A stretch of DNA of 64,000 bases from Diplonema papillatum (GCA_030068145.1 JAPJBO010000397.1:1-64000); one strand, 5' to 3'. Shown: positions 51,193-62,837, counted from the stretch's first letter. A program made the numbers and translations. Notes: generated by a model from the sequence alone, not told the origin.

Positions 51193-54100
51193 CTGCTCGA
51201 CAAAGAAACGGTCGCATACGCTCATGGACGAAGCCGTCGTCGGCAGGGACGGGGTCGGCTGCGACTGGTGCAGGGCCGCGGCCGACGCCTCGCGGGCTTC
51301 GAGGTCGCGGAGCCCGGCGGCGGACTTCTCGGTCGACGCGAACTCCGACGCGTCCGGCTCGAAGACGGGCGCCCGCACCGCAGCCACCGGCGGCAGCCCC
51401 GCCCGCATCCCCGCCTTGCACGCCGAGCCGTCCGGGTCCCCGAACCCGGACACCTCTGCCGAGGCCGCGTCGGCAGAGGTGTGCCCGCGGGTGATCACCT
51501 TCGGCGCGAACGGCGAGCCGTTCCAGCCGGGCGGAGCCCGAAACGCCGGGCCAAGCGGGGGGCTGTTGGATCGAGCCCGCGCCCTCGGCGCGTCGGTGTC
51601 GAAAGACACCTCTGCCGACCCCACGGTGTCAACATCTTCGCACGGAGTGAACCCGCGGTGGTTCGTTTCGCGCGGGAGGCTGTCCGATTCAGTCCGCGCC
51701 CTCGGCGCGTCGGTGTCGAAAGACACCTCTGCCGACCCCACGGTGTCAACATCTTCGCACGGAGTGAACCCGCGGTGGTTCGTTTCGCGCGGGAGGCTGT
51801 CCGATTCAGTCCGCGCCCTCGGCGCGTCGGTGTCGAAAGACACCCCTGCCGACCCCGCAGTGTCAACATCCTCGCACGGAGGGAAACCGGTGAAGGTGCC
51901 AACGGGCACCTCCGCCGACGCCGCGCCGGCGCGGCCGCGGGTGCCCGGCCTCGGCGCGAACGGCAAGCCGTTCGCGCCGGGTGGGGGCGCGCGGCTGTGG
52001 CCGTTCGCCGTGCCGTTGGGAGCCAGCCCTGCCGTGTCATCAACAGGCAGTCCTGCTGACCCTACAATGCCATCATCATCTCCAATCGGAGTGGCACCGT
52101 GGTCGTCCGCTTTGTCCGATTCACCCCGCGCCCTCACCGCGTCGGTGTCGAAGGACACACGTGCCGACCCTACGGTGTCAACATCTTCACACGGAGTGGA
52201 GCCGCGGTCGTTCGCTTTGCGCAGGAAGCTGTCCGATTCAGCTTGCGCCCTCACCGCATCGGTGTGAAAAGACACCCCTGCGGACCCTATGGGGTCAACA
52301 TCTCCGCACGGAGTGAAGCCGTGGTCGTTCGCTTTGCGCGGGAGGCTGTCCGATTGAGCCCGCGCCCGCAGCGCGTCTGTGTCAAAAGACACCCCCGCCG
52401 ACCCTACACCGTCAACATCCTCACACGGAGTCGCTTTGCACACGGTGCTGCCTGACGCCCTCGCCACATCGGCGCCGTTCGGCAGAGCCGCCGACCCGCC
52501 GACGGCGGCATCGCGGCCGCTCGCCGCTTCGCGCGGGAACTCGCCGAGCTCCGCCCGCGGCTCGGCGCGGTCACCGGCAGACCCGGCGTCTCCGTCTTCG
52601 CCTGCGACGGAGCAGCAGACCTGCACGTACCCATCAGCCGAGAGCTTTCCGCCTTCGAGCAGCGGCGCCTTCAGGTCGTGGATCTTCCCATCTTCCAACT
52701 CGCCGACGGCGGCGACGAGGCGGCCGAGCAGCCGCTGGTCCCCGTCCGCCGTCCAGCCGAACACGTCGACGGTCAGATCGTCGCCACCGCGCGCCTCGCA
52801 CGTGAACGCGACGTCCCAGCACTGCTCGCCGCCCGATTCGCGCGTTTCCGTCCGGAGCGACTCTCCCGCGCACACGGCCACGGCGTACGGGCTCACGCCT
52901 TCGGGCAGGCCGCGGGCCGCGATTTGCAGCACGTCGACCACCCGCACCGCGCGTGCAGCGTCCGGCAGCCCGGCTGCCCCTTTTTCCGGTGCATCCGCCC
53001 CCGGACGCGTCGCAGACGGTGCGGACGCGGAATCGGACGGCGCCGGGGGAGGCGAGAGCGGCACCGCAGGCGCGCGGTCTGTCCGCGGCGGTGGCGGCGG
53101 ATGTGCACACGGGACTTCGGGCTGCTGCTGGTTGGATGCCGCTGGCTCGATTCCCGGCGTGGCATCTGCCTGGCGGAAGTCCGAAGCAGCGGGTGATCTC
53201 GTTGGCAGCTCTGCCGCATTTGATGGAGGAGGTGGGCCGTCAGGTAGCTGGAAAGGTGCCTCCTCCGGCAGGTTCCTCGCGAGTACTAACTCCGAAGTCT
53301 CGTTCACCGAAGAATCATCGTCCGGACGTGCTCCTGCGACTGCTGCGGGTGGTTGGTGTTGCTCGTCGTGCGCTGCTTCCGGTTCTGAGGGACGGAAGCC
53401 CTGCAACGTTTCCAGTCTTGCTGTCTCTGGCGTCGCCTGCGACGACGCATCGCTCGTCACCTCCACCGTGATGGGCACTCTAGAACCGAACTTCGTCGGT
53501 TCGGCGGGCGGTGTCGACGCTTCCCCCTTCGACGCGTTCCCAGGCTGCGACGGGCCGGCGGTGCTACTGGCGCTAGTGCTCGAAGATTCGGTCCGCCTCA
53601 CGGTCTCCGCTGTGAGGGCACCTTGAAGCTGCAACTGGTCCGAAACACTCGTGTTGGACTTCGTGGATGCAGTCCGTCTCACCGCATCCGTGGAGGATGC
53701 CCCGTGGGGTTGCGACGGTTCGGCATCGGTCGTGTAGGACCGCATGCTCTCAGTCCTCCTCACGGTCTCCGCTGTGAGAGCCCCTTGAAGCTTCAACTGC
53801 GAAACACTCGTGTTGGACTTCGTGGACGCAGTCCGTCTCACGGCATCCGCGGAGGATGCCCCGTGGGATTGCGACGGTTCGGCATCGCTCGTGCTCGACT
53901 TCGCGCTTTCGGTCCGCCTCACGGTCTCCGCCGTGAGCATCGCCTGAAGTTGGAGTTGGTCCGAAACACTCGCGTTCGACTTCCTGGATTCCGTCCGCCT
54001 CACCGTTTCCGCCGTGAGATCCCCTCGGAGCGGCAGCGGTTCCGCGAGGCTCGCGTTCGACTTCGCCGATTCGGCTCGGCCCAAGGTCTCCGCCGTGAGC

Positions 54101-55674
54101 ATCGCTTGAAGTTGGAGTTGGTCCGAAACACTCGCGTTCGACTTCCTGGATTCCGTCCGCCTCACCGTTTCCGCCGTGAGATCCGGTTCTGCGAGACTCG
54201 CGTTCGACTTCGCCGATTCGGCTCGGCCCAAGGTCTCCGCCGTGAGCATCGCTTGAAGTTGGAGTTGGTCCGAAACACTCGCGTTCGACTTCCTGGATTC
54301 CGTCCGCCTCACCGTTTCCGCCGTGGGATCCGGTTCTGCGAGACTCGCGTTCGACTTCGTCGACTCGGCCCGGCGCAGGGTCGCCGCCGTGGAACCGTCT
54401 CGCCGCTGCGGCTGCGATTCTGCAGCACCGCTCGCGCCGGTCGCCGACGTGGGCCTCCCCGAGCCGTGTGCCGGGGAACTCCGAACAGCGGAGGCGCCTG
54501 ATTCCAGGGCGGGAGGGGTCGGCTCGCCCCCGGCTGCCGGGCGGCGCCTTTTCCCCGCGAGCCCCGCCGGAGGGCAACCGGGCGGCGACGTCTGGCGGGG
54601 CTCTTCCCCGCCGCCGCCGGCCGACGACCCTGAGCCCGCCGGGTCGGCCGCGGGCGGCGAGCCAGCGCGCACCTTCCGTATCTCCTCCTGCAGCCGAGCG
54701 AGCTCTAGGCCGCGCTCCGACGGGGCTCGGGGGCCCGAGGCTTCCCGCCGCTGGCTGTCCACCTGCGCCCGCGCCGCCGCCGCCCGCCGCCGGTCGCGCT
54801 CGAGGTGGTCCCGCTGCGCCTCGAACTGAGGCGAGTCGATCGACGCCGTCGAGTGGCTGAACAGCGGGTCTGCACGGTCGAAGCCCGGCGAACCCCGCGT
54901 CCCTTGCCCGGGGGATCCCCCGCTCCCTGGCGCCGCCCGCCGCCGGTCGCGCTGCGCCTCGAACGGAGGCGAGCCGACCGACGCCGTCGAATGGCTGAGC
55001 AGCGGGTCCGCACGGCCGTGCGGCTCAAAACCCGGCGAAGCCCGCGTCCCTTGCCCGGGGGATCCCCTCCCGCTCCCGGGCCAGTTCTGCGCCTCGTGCG
55101 CCGGGGGCGGCACGCCCACCTGCCCGCGGAGGACGCGGACCTGCTCTTTGAGGATGCCGATGGTCTCGCGGAGCGACCGGTTTTCGCACTGCACGATGCG
55201 CAGCCGCTCTTGGGCGAGCTTCTTCGCTTTTTCGGCGTCGCGGGCGGCTTTGGCGGCGGGCGTGCCGGAAGGGGTGTGCGGGCTTTCCCTCGCGCGCTGC
55301 AGGCACGCGTCGTCGGCGCCGCCGCTGACCAGGCAGCACTCGCGCATGACCCGGCGGACGAGCGGCAGCGGCAGCTTTTCCTTCAGCTCCGCCAGCGTTA
55401 CGTCCAGCAGATCGTCCGCGCACCGCACCGACAGGCCCGCAAGCGCCTCGACCTGCCCGGGGGCGAGCCCTAGCAGGGCCAGCCGCGTCGCGAAGTTGAC
55501 GGCCGCCGCGCTGCCAAGGAGCCCCGCACCCCGGGGGTGCCCACGGCCGGGGGACGTGGCGGAGACGCTCGCTTGCTCTCGGTCCGCGTGCTGCTGCAAG
55601 AGCGCGTGCAGCTCGGCGGACTTGGTCTGTTCGGCCCGCAGCTGCTCGTTGGCGGAGGCCCGGACGGTTTCGAC
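51193..55674 (-). CDS. Large C2-domain protein with two internal repeat blocks (exon)
   Basis: One 4.5-kb exon, phase 0, between the acceptor CTGACAG|GTCGAAACC (55674) and the donor GAGCAG|GTTTCT (51193). It starts with a coiled coil (SANEQLRAEQTKSAELHALL), has a helical segment (NFATRLALLGLAPGQVEALA), then a second coiled coil (AKKLAQERLRIVQCENRSLR). About ten repeats follow containing TAETVRRTESxKSNAS (53.6-54.4 kb), rich in RRxS/T sites for basophilic kinases. A C2-like domain (52.6-52.95 kb; VRVVDVLQIAARGLPEG ... VAVCAGESLRTE ... LTVDVFGWTADGDQ) lacks an obvious full set of Ca-binding Asp. The C-terminal block has about eight repeats with TPCEDVDTVGSAGVSFDTDA. It could be a membrane-associated, kinase-regulated scaffold; this is inference. 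The true start lies in an upstream exon not identified. Confidence 0.7.
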
Positions 55675-56580
55675 CTGTCAGATGGTGAATACACTGTGGT
55701 TAGTATTCAGCAACGGGGTAATAACATTGTGTAAGTGCCAACTTTCGTCGAAAATAATGAAGATCTACGATCTTCTTTATCGTCGTTCTCTAGCGAGCTT
55801 GTACGCCTTTTTTATGGGCGCGAAAAGGCGAAATATGTTCAGAAAGCATGACCCGGCGGACTTCGTCTGTTCGGCCCGCAGCTGCTCGTTGGCGGAGGCC
55901 CGGACGGTTTCGACCTGTCAGATGGTGAATACAATGTGGTTAGTATTCAGCAACGGGGTAATAACATTGTGTAAGTGCCAACTTTCGTCGAAAATAATGA
56001 AGATCTGCGATCTTCTTTATCGTCGTTCTCTAGCGAGCTTGTACGCCTTTTTTATGGGCGCGAAAAGGCGAAATATGTTCAGAAAGCATGACCCAGCGGA
56101 CTTCGTCTGTTCGGCCCGCAGCTGCTCGTTGGCGGAGGCCCGGACGGTTTCGACCTGTCAGATGGTGAATACACTGTGGTTAGTATTCAGCAACGGGGTA
56201 ATAACATTGTGTAAGTGCCAACTTTCGTCGAAAATAATGAAGATCTGCGATCTTCTTTATCGTCGTTCTCTAGCGAGCTTGTACGCCTTTTTTATGGGCG
56301 CGAAAAGGCGAAATATGTTCAGAAAGCATGACCCAGCGGACTTCGTCTGTTCGGCCCGCAGCTGCTCGTTGGCGGAGGCCCGGACGGTTTCGACCTGTCA
56401 GATGGTGAATACACTGTGGTTAGTATTCAGCAACGGGGTAATAACATTGTGTAAGTGCCAACTTTCGTCGAAAATAATGAAGATCTGCGATCTTCTTTAT
56501 CGTCGTTCTCTAGCGAGCTTGTACGCCTTTTTTATGGGCGCGAAAAGGCGAAATATGTTCAGAAAGCATGACCCGGCGGA
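55675..56580 (-). repeat. 240-bp array repeating the C2 gene's acceptor and exon start
   Basis: Three further copies (four with the genuine one) of exon start plus intron end, exactly 240 bp apart (CTGTCAGATGGTG at 55675, 55915, 56155 and 56395). Each unit has, on the minus strand, a perfect TACTAAC branch-point word about 30 nt before CTGACAG, the first 60 nt of the exon, then intron. Units are about 99 percent identical, so the expansion is recent. The exon parts end at the same AAGTCCGC codon. Confidence 0.95.
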
Positions 56581-56790
56581 CGAGTGGGCAGCCTTTCCTT
56601 CAGTGTTTTTCTTTCCGCCAGCGTTCGTCCGCACCGCACCAACAGCAGGCCCGCCAGCGCCTCGACCTGCCCGGGGGCAAGCCCTAGCAGGGCCAGAAGT
56701 TGACGGCCGCTGCGCTCCCAAGGAGCCCCGCAGCCCGGGGGTGCCGTGTGGCGGAGAAGCTCGCTTACTCTCGGTGGAATGGTGTGGGAA
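56581..56790 (-). pseudogene. Decayed outer copy of the C2 exon
   Basis: Matches 55370-55590 of the real exon with deletions (CGCCTCGACCTGCCCGGGGG, GAGCCCCGCA-CCCGGGGGTG). The position beyond the array shows an older, larger duplication preceding the 240-bp expansion. Confidence 0.8.
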
Positions 56791-56902
56791 TTATCATAAC
56801 CTTGTACACGTGGTGTTTCTGTAATTATTCTGAGATGTCCGGCCGCTATACTAAATATGGACTATACCGTGGGCACCAGTAGTAGGAGTAGTATGTGTCA
56901 TC

Positions 56903-57110
56903 CTAATCCGGGAACAAGACAGGGAGAAGAACGGAGCAATCTTTACAAACGAACGAGTGACATAAGGTGGCCGCTTGAGCGGCGCCAATCCGAGCGCACA
57001 CAGCAGCAGTGACGCGTCGGCAGTATTTGCACTTCAGGATGGGGCTGCCGTCATGAGCGTCGACGGCTAGCGAGTGTCGGCAGAGGGTGCAGTGGTCGGA
57101 GCAAGCTTGA
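56903..57110 (-). CDS. Cys-rich zinc-binding C-terminal exon of the PH-like gene
   Basis: The minus frame has CSDHCTLCRHSL, ILKCKYCRRVTAAVC and LCHSFVCKDCSVLLPVL before TAA or TGA near 56903: four CxxC-type pairs with an intervening His, like a FYVE/zinc-ribbon-type treble clef, though no specific family is certain. It lies 40-50 nt after the donor of the neighbouring exon across a T-rich stretch ending in AAG. The obvious GT-AG choice leaves the frames one base apart, so either the splice site differs slightly or the two parts belong to different transcripts. Confidence 0.4.
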
Positions 57111-57146
57111 GCGTGGGCACCAAAAAAAAAAGGAAAAGAAACTGAC

Positions 57147-58162
57147 CTGGGCCAGCAGCTCGCGCTCACGAGCCGTCGTCGGTTCGAAGGCCAGAGATTC
57201 GTCGTCGCCCCGCCCGCTCAGCGTCTTTGCTTTGAAGTAGTTCGCGGGGTCGTCTGCCACGCGCCGGCGGGCGAACCGCGGCGGGCCCAACGCGGCCGCC
57301 AGCCGGAGGAGGACTTCCGGCAGGGCCTCTCGACACTCGGTGTTGCGGGCGTCGGCGCACTCCGCCACAACAATTTCCGCCGCCGGGTCGTTCGCCTGCA
57401 GAAGGCACGCCTGCCCTGGCGCTTGGTCCCTCGTGACCATTCCCGTCACGCACCGGACCGGCAGCCGGTGGATGCACGCGGCCGAATCCGCCTCCGAAAC
57501 GGTCACCCCCGCGTGGTCCACCGCCACCACCGCCCGGCGCGCGGCGCCCCCCCCGACCGCGATGTCGGCGACGCGGACGAACAGCGTCCGGCGCCGGGTC
57601 CAGAACGGCGCGAGCGACGCCGTCGGCTCGCCCGCCGCTGCCAGCCCGGACACGGGGCAGATCGGAGCTTCTTCGGCGGGGCGGCGCTTCTTCGCGCGGC
57701 AGAGCGCGGCTAGAAACCCCGTGAAATAACCCGGATCCCGCACCGCGTCGTCGCCGGCGGCGTCGGGGTTGACGCGGAAGGTGAAGCCCCGAGCGTCCTG
57801 CCCGGCTGGGGAGCGGACGGACAGGGTGAGTAAGCCGGTTGGCGATGAGTGAACCTCGCCGATGTCTGCGACCGCAACGCAGCGCTTCACGCGGCCGTCG
57901 AAGTCGACCGTGAGGAGGTGTTCCGTCGTGAGGACGAGCACCCGGCGGCTGCCGGCACCCATCTCCACGACGCCGCCCAGCAGGAGGCTGCCGTTCGCCG
58001 CAAACGGCTCGAAGTACGCGCCGAAGGCCGCGAGCGCGCCGGGCGCGACGGAGCCGGTCCGCGGGAACTCTGCCCGCATCTCCGCGAAGACCCGCTCGCT
58101 CTCGGCGCGGGCGTACGCCTGCTGCGTGCTGGAGAGCGTACGCGGCGACACGGGCGGTGACT
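57147..58162 (-). CDS. PH-like domain protein, main exon
   Basis: A GC-rich exon between the acceptor CTCGCAG|AG (58162) and the canonical donor GCCCAG|GTCAGT (57147). The N-terminal half contains a pleckstrin-homology-like strand pattern: GGVVEMGAGSRRVLVLTTEH, LLTVDFDGRVKRCVAVADIG and EVHSSPTGLLTLSV, then FTFRVNPDA and YFTGFLAALCRAKKRR, the usual C-terminal helix. A second region has a similar rhythm (RRAVVAVDHAGVTVSEADSA, CIHRLPVRCVTGMV), perhaps a second PH-like unit. It ends with helix ARERELLAQ before the donor. No upstream start was identified. Function probably membrane or protein binding; unproven. Confidence 0.55.
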
Positions 58163-58192
58163 CTGCGAGGGAGGTTTGGCAACATGCTAGTC

Positions 58193-58322
58193 CTGGTAGT
58201 GTTCGGATGCGAACAACAACGACACTGGTAGGGTTCGGATGCGAGCAACAACGACACTGGTAGTGTTCGGATGCGAACAACAACGACACTGGTAGTGTTC
58301 GGATGCGAACAACAACGACATT
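58193..58322. repeat. 32-bp tandem repeat, four copies
   Basis: TAGTGTTCGGATGCGAACAA-CAACGACACTGG repeated four times, one copy with two changes. Sits in the intron directly upstream of the PH-like exon. Confidence 0.92.
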
Positions 58323-58349
58323 GTATCTAGCAACAATTTTTTAGCGTTA

Positions 58350-58402
58350 TTTAGAGTTAAAGTTCGCTTGAAATTCCGGGGGTTTAAGGTCTCCGTGTGA
58401 CC
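58350..58402 (+). repeat. GTTCGCTTGA motif, well-conserved copy
   Basis: AGAGTTAAAGTTCGCTTGAA then ATTCCGGGGGTTTAAGGTCT; nearly identical to 8882 and 29452. Lies 190 bp upstream (gene sense) of the PH-like exon. Confidence 0.85.
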
Positions 58403-58409
58403 GGGTTCT

Positions 58410-60400
58410 CTTAGAGTAAGAACGGGCTATAAGGTTACGGGTTGTATGTTTGGTGCACGCTTTCGTTATGGGTTATGGCTAGCCATGTCCGGGACTTTTA
58501 TCCCACTTGTACTTACCCAGTGTGCCATTTTCAGGTTGGAGGAATTCTGGTCAACCAACCAAAACAAGCTGTATGGTGTGGTCGGTGGGCCAGTTCCCCG
58601 TAGTTCCCCCGTAGTTCAACACGAGGGGGGGGTGTCTTTTTTTTTTTCGTTTCTTGTTTTTTTGCTGAGTGCTTCAGGGATGCAGCCTTGGGTCCTGGAG
58701 AGCATTTCTAAGCTACCTTGCACTTTTGCGTCACAAAATAAGGACAATTTTGGGCAATTCGAGCGTCTTAAGATCGGAAACCCCAGGAGACAAGCCACCT
58801 GGTCCAGGCCAGAATCGGTGAATTTCGGGGGGGAATTCCGTTGTGGTGACCACTTCCCTGCAGTCAGCCCTGGCGGAGGTGGGACGGAAGAGCTACAAAG
58901 GTGCAGCACTAGCTCCGAAGAGGAACGAATAGGATGAGAAGGAAGGACAGACTGGGAGTCACGGTTTGACAGGTAGTGACCAGCAAAAAGGAGAGCAGGA
59001 ACGGCTCTATCAGAGGCCCCGCGCCGGCCGGGTCGAAGTGATCGCGGGACCGGAGACCTTCGCGGCGGTCGGAGGAGAGAGGTAGTTCCGGGCGCTGCAG
59101 TATTGGCTGGATGGGAAGTGCTGATCGGTCGCCGTCGACTTTGAAGTGTGCACCGGACTGGATCTTCCGGGCAGTGTCGTAGCGACGACGGACCGGACAC
59201 TGTTGAGCATGCGCGCGAGGGTACTCGCAAAACTTTTAAAAACCGTCAGTGATGCGCTGGTGCGAAACGGCGACGGACCGCTTCTGCCAGGCAGGAAACT
59301 GGAGAAGATAGGGTCGCTGAGAACGGTGGAAGCCTCACGGGGTACGAGATGAGGCCGATCTTCCGTGGTGGTACGGAGACGATGGAAGTGCTCGAGACAC
59401 AGCTGACGACGGCACGAGTTCAGCGGCGAGGCGCGGGGGATGGATCTTTTCCCGACGTACGGAGATGGAAGGGCGAAGCGTGCGGCGAGATGGACGGTGT
59501 TCAACGACGCTACGGAACACGAAAGGTGGAGTGAGCGGGTGTGCCACGAGCACCAGAAAGTGAAGTGCGGCGTGTGAAAGCGTCGGGGCAAGTCGGTGGC
59601 GTGGTGCTGTGAGGCCCACCACAAGGATGACGACGGCCTAGCGGTGATTCTGCCGGCAACACCGCATGACGCAATGCGCGACGTGTAAGACGATAGCATA
59701 GTGCTGCCGCAACGAACACCTGACCATGGCATGCCGACGTGCGCACTGCAGCCGGCTCGCGGACTTGCGAAGTCGAAGGCCCAAACTGTGCTGTCGGAAG
59801 GGGCTGGTGCTCCCGGAAGCAGCGGGAGAAGTTGGGACCGAAGAGCGGGAAACCTCATCGCCACCGAGAGCGAAGGTCGAGAAGACGGTGCCAACGCGAG
59901 CGAAGAAGCGGCAATCGGACTCCGGCGGAGCCGGTATCAAAAGGCGCAAAGGACGCATCAAAGCGCAAGCGAAGAAGTCGAGCGGGCAGACGACCCCACA
60001 GAAGGCAACGCGGTCATCGCCCTAGCGCCTTGAAGAAGCAGAAATCGACGCGCAAGCGATGAACCTGGACGAGCAAACGAAGAAGAAGCGAGGCACCAAA
60101 CGCGCGCCTGAGCGCGACGATCAAGACGAGCTAAAGAGGCGAAAGCATGACACATCACGTACGAAGAGATAACCGCGACACCTGCGATGCAAATTATCGC
60201 CCCAGATTGTTTGCATTCTAACCCAAACTATCAGAGGCGGTCGCGGTCGAAGACGGCAACCCGAGCGAGGAGTAAGGTTGGTAATCAGAATGACAGTCAG
60301 AATGGCCATGCTGAAGACAAGGTTGCAGAAACTGGTGCTTGGCCGAGGATAAGATGGCTATGGCGGCAGGGACAGAACAGAGACAGCGAGTCCTTCTTGT
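58410..60400. other. ORF-rich region of unknown origin
   Basis: Overlapping frames on both strands; none is convincing. On the plus strand, 59530-59780 contains HEHQKVKCGV, KRRGKSVAWCCEAHH and CRRAHCSRLADLRS in different frames, a Cys/His cluster that could be a decayed transposase C-terminus, followed by a Lys/Arg-rich frame to 60025 (KKRQSDSGGAGIKRRKGRIK). Evidence is insufficient for a gene. Confidence 0.25.
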
Positions 60401-60409
60401 GTGGGGTAG

Positions 60410-61055
60410 TCACGCCTTCGCAGTCCCACTTGCTTTCCGGAGAGGGACGAGTTGGAATGCAGGTACCGTGTCCAAAGTCTCCCTCTCGCCAGCGAAAGAA
60501 GCAAACAAGCCAAGAGCCTCTCCTTGCGCGTCATTCCGACACTCCAATCCCTCTTGGGCAAGAAGGTGATCCGCAATCACGTTCAGAGGCCCAGGTGGCG
60601 TTTGCTTCAGCTCCTCTACTCTGGGAGAAACCGGAAGCTCTCCGGACTGCATCCTTCTGTTCCAGAGATCGTAGAGCAGTTTGCCCACAACAACATTGGC
60701 CTTGAATCGCATGCTTCGGGTGAGGGCATGCAGTTTATCAAGAAGTAACTTCTTATCAGCTTCCCTTCCATGCAGACACAAGTTGGACTCAGCTTGCTGA
60801 GCAAACACATCCTTTCGTCTATGACTGTCCACATCAAATCACCATGGGACTCTTGATTGCGTGCTGCCGGCCAATTTTACCTGTGGGCTGTCCAAGATAT
60901 CCTGCAGATCTTGATCGGCCTCTGCCATCCGTCACGATAACGCGATTATTTTCAAGGATCTGTACAAGCACGCAATGGTCGTAGCTGAGCTTTTCCTTCA
61001 GTCCTCTTGGCGAACGTTGAAGGGCCGGTAGCGAGCTTTGCTTAGGTTCTTGCAA
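60410..61055 (-). pseudogene. Frameshifted ORF of unknown family
   Basis: Two minus-strand frames meet near 60833: LSYDHCVLVQILENNRVIVT...KIGRQHAIKSPMVI upstream, and DSHRRKDVFAQQAESNLCLH...MRFKANVVVGKLLYDLWNRR downstream. A single-base change would make one frame of about 210 codons. Composition looks protein-like, but I recognise no domain. It may be a transposon protein or an old gene. Confidence 0.35.
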
Positions 61056-61398
61056 ACGTGAGCCAACCGACTTTTGCGAGTCCTACGATAGCGTTCGAGT
61101 CAACTTTTCAACAAATCCTTCATGCGCATTCCACGGCGGCACGAAAGCACCACCCCCGACACCCCCTGTCCACCGACACCCCGAAGGCTCCATTTTTCAG
61201 AAGGCTTGGGCCTTTTGTGGAAGGCCCAAGCAAGAGGAACCGTTTTGGTCACTCCAAAGCTCCGGGTTTTGCGCCGGTGCGTGGCGTTTGAAAAATTTCC
61301 CCTACAAAAAAAAAAAGGACACCCCAAGGTCAGTTCCCCGTAGTTCCCCCGTAGTTCCCCTTGGCTATACCGACCACACCACTGTATGCGTCTTTGTA

Positions 61399-61440
61399 GC
61401 CTGCACAATACATTGAAGGGTAACCCGCGAGATTGCTCGT
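61399..61440 (+). repeat. 44-bp direct repeat, also at 61794-61838
   Basis: GCACAATACATTGAAGGGTA-ACCCGCGAGATTG and GCGCAATACATTGAAGGGCA-ACCCGCAAGGTTG. The two bracket repeat E, repeat D and 3' flank sequence of the annexin-like gene. A looser match (CAGCTTGAAGGGCAACCTTG) is at 40948. Confidence 0.75.
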
Positions 61441-61475
61441 ACGAAAGATTCACGTGGCACTTTCTTTTGTTTACG

Positions 61476-61535
61476 CACTAGCGGAACTCACCTGCTTTGG
61501 TAAGTTTCATGTAGTACGGCGCCAACTACGAACGC
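61476..61535 (+). repeat. Hairpin repeat E, copy
   Basis: GCACTAGCGGAACTCACCTG, CTTTGGTAAGTTTCATGTAG; followed at 61545-61680 by a repeat D 3' part. Confidence 0.85.
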
Positions 61536-61874
61536 TTACATTCGCCACTAAACTCAAATTCACGCAGATTTACCTCACCACCCGAGTACCACACTATCCT
61601 CCTTTGATATTTCGCAACTGGCAGCCTCCTCAAGTATTTCCTACACCGCAGGTGCTTCTACAAAAGAAGACAGGCGCTTCGTTTCGTTTGTGCGTGCCGG
61701 TTGATCGTTTTTCCCACTTGTATTTACCCCTTGTATATTCAGGGAAGGAATTCTGATCAGCCACCAAAACCACGCTTGCCTACGTCTTTTTAGCCGGCGC
61801 AATACATTGAAGGGCAACCCGCAAGGTTGTTAATACTAAAAAGGAGCTAATCCTGTACCCCGCCACTTGCATAC

Positions 61875-62709
61875 CAGCGGAGGGACGTCCGTTGGGGGCG
61901 GCGGGCGGCGGGGCTGTCTTCCGGAGGGCAGCCGGCAGGCGGTTGTCGGCGACCACGTCCGACCCGGCGGACGACGACGTCGACAGCCGATCGGGCGCCG
62001 CAACGGGGATGGTGGCGGCAGCCGCCGCGTCTCCGACGGGGGTGGATTGGTCCTCTGCGGCGCCGAAGCCGGCGAGCGTGGTCTGCACCCGGGCGAAGTC
62101 CCGCCCGCGCATCTCCTGCCGCAGGGCCGCCGCGACGCTTCCGTTGTAGTAACCCGGGTACCGTTCCGCGAAGGCCGCCTGCACGGCACTCCAGCACGAG
62201 TCGTCGCGAACGGCCGTGACGATTCGAACGATCGCTCGGTCATCCGCGCCGAGGCTGTGGTAGATCGCCTTCGCGATCGACGACGGATGCTCCGGATCGT
62301 ACTGCGGCTGCGAGGACGTGCGAGTACACTCCGGCTCTCGGTTGGAGAAGTCGGCTTGGCTGCAGGACGACGGGGACCTCGGGGCGTGAGTAGTGGGCGT
62401 TCGAATGGGAGACCGAGGAGGGGAGCGTGCGGCCGGCGACGGTTCGCGGAGGCGGGACGCGATACGCTTTTTCGGCGAGACGAAGTTGTCCGGCTTCCGC
62501 AGCTGCGCCTCCTTCGCGAGGTCGATGTGCTCCGCGACTTCGATGAAGCGGGCCGTCAGCTCGCGGGCTTCGAAGATCTGCTCCAGCACCCGGCGGAAGT
62601 CGTGCTGCGTGTCGCTGGCGCTGTTGCGGTCGTCGCCGGACTGCAGAAAGAACAGGTCGACCCCTTCAGCCGGCACCTTGACCAAGAACTGGTACACTTT
62701 CTTCCGCAT
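61875..62709 (-). CDS. Annexin-like repeat protein, exon with possible start
   Basis: From ATG at 62709 to the donor GCTG|GTATGC (61875). The N-terminal 90 residues are helical (DFRRVLEQIFEARELTARFI, EVAEHIDLAKEAQL), then comes a Ser/Pro/Arg-rich linker. Residues of about 140-215 (SIAKAIYHSLGADDRAIVRI, VTAVRDDSCWSAVQAAFAER and AALRQEMRGRDFARVQTTL) have the length and hydrophobic pattern of one annexin repeat, a fold that binds phospholipid with calcium, but no GxGT loop with its distant acidic ligand is evident. A disordered Ala/Pro tail follows. A GTTCGCTTGA motif lies 130 bp upstream. The annexin link is a pattern judgement and could be a generic helical bundle. Confidence 0.45.
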
Positions 62710-62837
62710 GATGATCCCTGTCTCCCGCGTGGCCTGGTACCGGATACCTGTGTCGCATTGACAAGGATTACTTGCCGACGGGGCGACCCTAGAATGCTTG
62801 AAATTGATTACGAGTTTTTTCAGAAGCCGGTATTTTA

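Noticed and set aside
51224-54829. Long plus-strand frames opposite the C2 exon
   Set aside because: Repetitive shadows of the minus-strand repeats; the minus frame has C2 and coiled-coil features and splice sites.
55148-56824. 558-codon plus-strand frame with four 80-residue repeats
   Set aside because: Produced by the 240-bp array being divisible by three; the functional signals (TACTAAC, AG, exon start) are on the minus strand.
59010-59894. 294-codon minus-strand frame
   Set aside because: Ser/Arg/Pro-rich without helices or motifs, with equally long frames on the other strand; no support for coding.
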